Positions 59,942 to 64,000 of a stretch of DNA of 64,000 bases are shown here, piece after piece. Location of the stretch: the NCBI RefSeq assembly GCF_026626705.1, contig NZ_JAPNKC010000001.1, positions 12,277,001 through 12,341,000 of the forward strand, in the 5' to 3' direction. The notes beneath the pieces are model-generated. The model did no database searches and had not been told where the DNA came from. It was given only the letters and a program-made list of their open reading frames with translations. The stretch is from Pyxidicoccus sp. MSG2. Its GTDB lineage: Bacteria > Myxococcota > Myxococcia > Myxococcales > Myxococcaceae. How positions within the stretch are numbered: the stretch's first letter is position 1; every line of letters begins with the position of its first letter. A program made the translations under genes and the position numbers.

Positions 59942-62926
59942 ATGAGTCCTCTTCGGCCCAGGGGGGCGACCGACGTCAACGCTCCTGAAGAGACGCTCAC
60001 CCTGGGGGGGCCACCCTCCGCCCCGGGTCGGGAGGGATCCGCGCACCCGACGCCGGGCGACACGCACGACACCGTCCGCCCGGGGGGCGCCATCGCCTCG
60101 CCGCCTCCGGGGCGGGTGCTGGCGGAGCGCTACACCGTGCTGGACATGCTGGGCCATGGCGGCATGGGGCTCGTCCTCTCCGCCTACGACGTGCGGCTCA
60201 ACCGGCGCGTGGCGCTCAAGGTGCTGCGCCCCGTCTGGGGCCTCGACACGAGCGAGGACGCCCAGGTGCGCCTGCTGCGCGAGGCCCAGGCCATGGCGCG
60301 GCTCAACCACCCCAACGTGGTGCACGTCTACGACTCCGGCCGGCTGGAGGACGAGTCCGTCTTCATCGCCATGGAGTACGTGGAGGGGCGGACGCTGCAG
60401 CAGTGGATCCGCCAGCAGTCGCGCCCCTGGCGCGAGGTGCTGCGCGCCTTCCTGGACGCGGGCCGGGGCCTGGTCGCCGCACACGCGGCGGGCCTGGTGC
60501 ACCGCGACTTCAAGCCGGACAACGTGCTCGTCGGCGAGGACGGCCGCGTCCGGGTGACGGACTTCGGCCTCGCGCAGGCCGTGCACGGCGCCGGCCTGGA
60601 GGACGCGGCGCCGGAGGCCCCCGCGGCGCCGTTGCCGAGGACGTTCATGGAGCCGCTCACCGAGTCCGGGAAGGTGCTCGGCACGCCGCGCTACATGGCC
60701 CCCGAGCAGCTCCAGGGCCACGCCGTGGACGCGCGCAGTGACTTGTACGCCTTCTGCGTGGCCCTCTACGAGGCCCTCTACGGCGTGCGGCCCTTCGCGG
60801 GTGACACCTTCATCGCGCTGCTCGACGCCCGCGCCGCCGAGCGCATCATCCCCCCACCGCCGCACAGCGACGTGCCCGCCTGGGTGGCGCGCGCCGTGCT
60901 GCGCGGACTCAAGGCGGACCCGCTCCAGCGCCCGGGCTCCATGCGCGAGCTGCTGGCGGAGCTGGAGAACGACCCGGAGCAGCGGCGGCGGGCCCGCTTG
61001 CGCGCGGGGGCGCTCGCGGGCGGCGTGGCGCTGCTGGGCGTGGCGGCCGTCTGGGGCTGGGTGCGCCAGGAGACGCCCGCCTCCGCCTGCGTCGGCATGG
61101 ACCAGCGCCTGGAGGGCATCTGGGACGCACGCCTGGGTGCGCAGCTGGAGCAGGTGATGGTGGGCACGGGGCTGCCGCAGGCGAAGGACACCGCCGCCCG
61201 CGTGGCCCGGATGCTGAATGCCTACTCCGAGGAGTGGGTGAAGCAGCGGACGGAGGCGTGCGAGCTGGCGCGGCAGGACGGCGCGGCGCAACCCCAGCGG
61301 CTCGCGGCGCTGCGCGAGTACTGCCTGGAGCGGCGGCGCGGGCAGCTCGGCGCGCTCACCGACCTGCTCGTCAAGGAGTCCGACGCGAAGCTGGTGGACA
61401 CGGCCGCGCAGGCCGTGCAGTCGCTGCCGTCCTTGAGCGACTGCGCGGACACGCGCCTGCTCACCGCCGCCGTGCCGCCGCCCGAGGACCCGGCGGTGCG
61501 CGCCCGCGTCGAGGCCTTCCAGCCCCTGGAGGACCGGCTGGAGGCGCTCCACCGCGCCGGCCGGTACAACGAGGGCCTGGCCCTGGCGGAGGAGCTGCGG
61601 CCCCGGCTGGTGACGCTGGGCTACCCACCTGCCCAGGGACAGGCGCTCTTCTGGCACGCGATGCACCGCGACGGGGCCGGCGACTACAAGGGCGCGGAGC
61701 TCCTGCTGCGCGAGGCGCTCATCCAGGCAGCGCAGGGCCGGGACGCGGTGCTGGAGTCGCGGGCCTGGAGCTTCCTCGTCACGGAGGTGGGCGCGCGACA
61801 GTCCCGCTACGCCGAGGCCGCGTGGCTGGAGCTGGCGATGATGGCGTCCGCGGAGCGGCTGGGAGACGAGCAGCTCCTCGCACTGGCGCTGGAGACGGTG
61901 GGCAACGTGCGCTGGATGACGGGCGACTACGCGCACAGCCGCGAGTCCTACGAGCGCGCATTGACGCTCCTGGAGCGGTCCCCGAAGCCGGAGCGCCTCA
62001 ACCTGTCGCGCGTGCTCAACGGCCTGGGCAACGTCCTCATGGACCAGGGGCGGTACGCGGAGGCCCGCGGGCACTTCGAGCGGGCCCTCGAGCTGAAGGA
62101 GGAAGCGCTCGGCGCCGAGCACCCGGCCATCGCCGTGACGCTGAACAACCTGGGCATCATCCACGAGGAGCTGGGCGAGTACGCGCAGGCCCAGAGCCTG
62201 TACGAGCGCTCGTTGGCCATGCGGCGCAAGCTGCTGGGCCCCGAGCACCCCATGGTGGCGTCCTCGCTCGCCAACCTGGGCGACGTCCTGCTCGCCCGCG
62301 GCCGCCTGGAACAGGCGCTGGAGCACCACGAGCGCGCCCTCGCCCTGAGGCGCGAGACACTGGGCGACGCGCACCCCAGCGTCGCCCACTCGCACGCCAG
62401 CATCGGCGAGGTGTGGGCCGCGATGGGGCAGGACGCGCGGGCGCGCGAGGAGCTGGAGCGCGCCCTGGCGCTGCACGAGAAGGTAGCGGGTGGAGACCCC
62501 TCCGACGCCGCCCAGGTGTCCGCGCTGCTGGGCCGCACGCTGGTGAGGCTGGGCCGCTGGGATGACGCCGCCCGCCAGCTCCAACGGGCCCGCGACACCG
62601 GAGAGCGGCAGGCGGCCGCCGACCCCCGACTCCTCGCCCTCGCGCGGCTCGGGATGGGCGAGCTGAGCCTGGCCCGCCACCAGCCCGCCGTGGCAGTGCC
62701 CCTGCTGGAGCAGGCTCTCGAGCACATTCCCATCCGCGCGCGCACCGAGGCCCGGTGGGCGCTGGCCCGGGCGCTGTGGGAGGCGAACGCCGACCGCGCT
62801 CGCGCTCGCGAGCTGGCTTCCCAGGTCCGCGAGGATTACGGAAATATTGGTCAGGAGCGGAAGGTCACCGAGATATCTCAGTGGCTTTCGTCACATCCCC
62901 CCTCCACGGCCGCGGAGATCCGATAA
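59942..62926 (+). CDS. Membrane-bound serine/threonine protein kinase with TPR domain
   Basis: The product is 994 residues from the ATG at 59942 (GTG two codons earlier is possible). The kinase domain spans about 62-345: G-loop LGHGGMGLV, Lys93 in VALKVLRP, catalytic loop VHRDFKPDNVLV, DFGLA and APEQL. After one membrane helix (ALAGGVALLGVAAVWGWV), 540 residues of helices include tandem TPRs of the kinesin-light-chain type (FERALELKEEALGAEHPAIA, then YERSLAMRRKLLGPEHPMVA, HERALALRRETLGDAHPSVA). This Pkn-type layout is frequent in myxobacteria. Regulated targets are unknown; the sigma-54 activator next door is a candidate. Confidence 0.93.
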   Translation: MSPLRPRGATDVNAPEETLTLGGPPSAPGREGSAHPTPGDTHDTVRPGGAIASPPPGRVLAERYTVLDMLGHGGMGLVLSAYDVRLNRRVALKVLRPVWGLDTSEDAQVRLLREAQAMARLNHPNVVHVYDSGRLEDESVFIAMEYVEGRTLQQWIRQQSRPWREVLRAFLDAGRGLVAAHAAGLVHRDFKPDNVLVGEDGRVRVTDFGLAQAVHGAGLEDAAPEAPAAPLPRTFMEPLTESGKVLGTPRYMAPEQLQGHAVDARSDLYAFCVALYEALYGVRPFAGDTFIALLDARAAERIIPPPPHSDVPAWVARAVLRGLKADPLQRPGSMRELLAELENDPEQRRRARLRAGALAGGVALLGVAAVWGWVRQETPASACVGMDQRLEGIWDARLGAQLEQVMVGTGLPQAKDTAARVARMLNAYSEEWVKQRTEACELARQDGAAQPQRLAALREYCLERRRGQLGALTDLLVKESDAKLVDTAAQAVQSLPSLSDCADTRLLTAAVPPPEDPAVRARVEAFQPLEDRLEALHRAGRYNEGLALAEELRPRLVTLGYPPAQGQALFWHAMHRDGAGDYKGAELLLREALIQAAQGRDAVLESRAWSFLVTEVGARQSRYAEAAWLELAMMASAERLGDEQLLALALETVGNVRWMTGDYAHSRESYERALTLLERSPKPERLNLSRVLNGLGNVLMDQGRYAEARGHFERALELKEEALGAEHPAIAVTLNNLGIIHEELGEYAQAQSLYERSLAMRRKLLGPEHPMVASSLANLGDVLLARGRLEQALEHHERALALRRETLGDAHPSVAHSHASIGEVWAAMGQDARAREELERALALHEKVAGGDPSDAAQVSALLGRTLVRLGRWDDAARQLQRARDTGERQAAADPRLLALARLGMGELSLARHQPAVAVPLLEQALEHIPIRARTEARWALARALWEANADRARARELASQVREDYGNIGQERKVTEISQWLSSHPPSTAAEIR

Positions 62927-62974
62927 GCCGTCGTAGGGATTGCTGATACAGGACGAGGAGCCTCGGGAAGGACC

Positions 62975-64000
62975 ATGCAGCAGAAGATCTCCGACGACAT
63001 GTCGCAGACCGCCGAGCACTCGCATGGACGGGAGACTCCCGCCCAGCGCGTGATTCCTGCGCTGACCGTCATGTCCCATCCGCATCCCCAGCGCATCGGC
63101 GAGCAATTGCTGCTGGAGACGCTGGCCTCCTCCGGGAGGACGGCGTCCCTGTCGCGCAACGCGCCGGAGTTCACCCGTCCGGGCGGGCTGGTGACGCAGC
63201 CGCTGGGGGACCCGTTCATCAGCCGCACGCCCATCCAGCTCGAGCCGGGGCCGCGGGGTGCCCTGCGCCTCGTGGTACCGGAGGGCGGGACGCGGGTGTG
63301 GGTGGCGGATGCGCCCGTGCAGGGCGTCCGGGAGTTCTCCCTCGAGGAGCTGACCGCGGGCGTGCCGCTGGTGCTCGCCGAACGCGTGGTGCTGCTGCTC
63401 CACCTGGCCGCGAGCCACCGCGAGCTGACGAAGGCGGACCTGGGCATCGTCGGCCAGGGCGAGGGCATCCGCCAGGTGCGCGAGGACATCGCCCGTGTCA
63501 CCGACCTGAACGTCCCCGTGCTCATCCGCGGCGAGACGGGCACGGGCAAGGAATTGGTGGCGCGCGCCATCCACGAGCAGGGCCCCCGCCGCGCGGGTCC
63601 CTTCGTGAGCGTCAACCTGGGCGCGCTGGCCAAGGAGCTGGTCTCCGCCGAGCTGTTCGGCGCGCAGAAGGGCGCGTACACCGGCGCCACACGGGACAGG
63701 GAGGGCTTCTTCCGCGCCGCCCAGGGCGGCACCCTCTTCCTCGACGAGGTGGGCGAGGCTCCGCCCGAGGTCCAGGCCGCGCTGCTGCGCGTGCTGGAGA
63801 CGGGCGAGGTGTACCCGGTGGGCGGCCACACGCCGGTGCCCGTCGACGTGCGGCTCGTCTCGGCCACGGACTCGGACCTGGAGGCGCGCATCCAGGAGCG
63901 GCTCTTCAAGGCACCGCTGCTGCACCGGCTCGCGGGCTACGAAATCCACATGCCGCCCCTGCGCGCGCGCCGCGAGGACATCGGTCCGCTGTTCATGTAC
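62975..64000 (+). CDS. Sigma-54-dependent transcriptional activator (partial at window end)
   Basis: The frame from the ATG at 62975 is open to the last base of the window, giving 342 residues. Residues about 70-145 may be a diverged FHA-like sensor domain. The AAA+ domain starts near 155: Walker A GETGTGKE (186-193), the sigma-54 contact loop as GAYTGA (233-238, standard GAFTGA with F to Y) and Walker B GGTLFLDE (251-258). The C-terminal Fis-type HTH would lie beyond the edge. FHA-type activators are phospho-Thr readers and often pair with Ser/Thr kinases; the kinase gene is 48 bases upstream. The pairing is inferred. Confidence 0.9.
   Translation, partial: MQQKISDDMSQTAEHSHGRETPAQRVIPALTVMSHPHPQRIGEQLLLETLASSGRTASLSRNAPEFTRPGGLVTQPLGDPFISRTPIQLEPGPRGALRLVVPEGGTRVWVADAPVQGVREFSLEELTAGVPLVLAERVVLLLHLAASHRELTKADLGIVGQGEGIRQVREDIARVTDLNVPVLIRGETGTGKELVARAIHEQGPRRAGPFVSVNLGALAKELVSAELFGAQKGAYTGATRDREGFFRAAQGGTLFLDEVGEAPPEVQAALLRVLETGEVYPVGGHTPVPVDVRLVSATDSDLEARIQERLFKAPLLHRLAGYEIHMPPLRARREDIGPLFMY

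Noticed and set aside
59825-62725. A 966-residue minus-strand reading frame opposite the kinase
   Set aside because: Composition is typical of GC-rich antisense; the plus strand has complete kinase and TPR motifs.

Overview
The window looks like a chromosomal segment of a myxobacterium of the Myxococcus/Corallococcus/Pyxidicoccus type. The DNA is very GC-rich with strong third-position G/C bias, and many genes start with GTG or TTG. The gene content is typical of that group: a DUF4388-type protein, a kinase-TPR protein beside a sigma-54 activator, a hybrid kinase with two receivers, many lipoproteins, and large multidomain secreted proteins. I see no rRNA, tRNA, CRISPR array, insertion sequence or prophage. 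This assignment is inferred from gene content; there was no database search.

Layout. 1-3.0 kb: scpB (cut by the window edge), scpA and trpS on the minus strand. 3.2-10.1 kb: a DUF4388-like protein, a large secreted diheme cytochrome/VWD protein, and an ECF42-type sigma factor with its YCII/DGPF partner. 10.2-16.3 kb: xerD, a membrane protein, a YciO/Sua5-like protein, an operon of a PII-like protein with two CPA2 antiporters, and a KGG-repeat stress protein. 16.6-26.3 kb: a VTT-domain membrane protein, LysR and AraC regulators with neighbours, a patatin phospholipase, a HEAT-repeat protein and two small membrane or secreted proteins. 26.3-29.8 kb: a tightly overlapping minus-strand operon of a Rieske oxygenase, a fatty-acid-desaturase-family enzyme and a fusion of a PAP2 phosphatase with a class I isoprenoid-synthase-like domain. 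29.8-35.8 kb: an ArsR-type regulator with an AHSA1/SRPBCC protein under a clear palindromic operator, a large regulatory-like-domain/PDZ protein, an acetoacetate-decarboxylase-like protein and an alpha/beta hydrolase. 35.9-41.2 kb: a formate dehydrogenase operon whose catalytic subunit contains selenocysteine. The UGA codon is followed by a SECIS hairpin, and the electrons pass through an FeS subunit and an NrfD-type membrane subunit. 41.2-50 kb: a dicarboxylate symporter, a Uma2-family protein, a 2OG-Fe(II) oxygenase, a repeat-bearing intergenic region before a hybrid histidine kinase, and a LytS/LytTR two-component pair. 50-64 kb: a protein with a tandem 54-bp repeat, two lipoproteins, an MFS transporter, pyruvate carboxylase, a Ser/Thr kinase-TPR protein and a sigma-54 activator that runs off the window.

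The strongest leads are the Rieske/desaturase/PAP2-isoprenoid-synthase operon (a possible undescribed lipid or terpenoid pathway), the selenocysteine formate dehydrogenase without a Tat signal, the PII-like protein with twin antiporters, and the unexplained repeats at 44971-45156.
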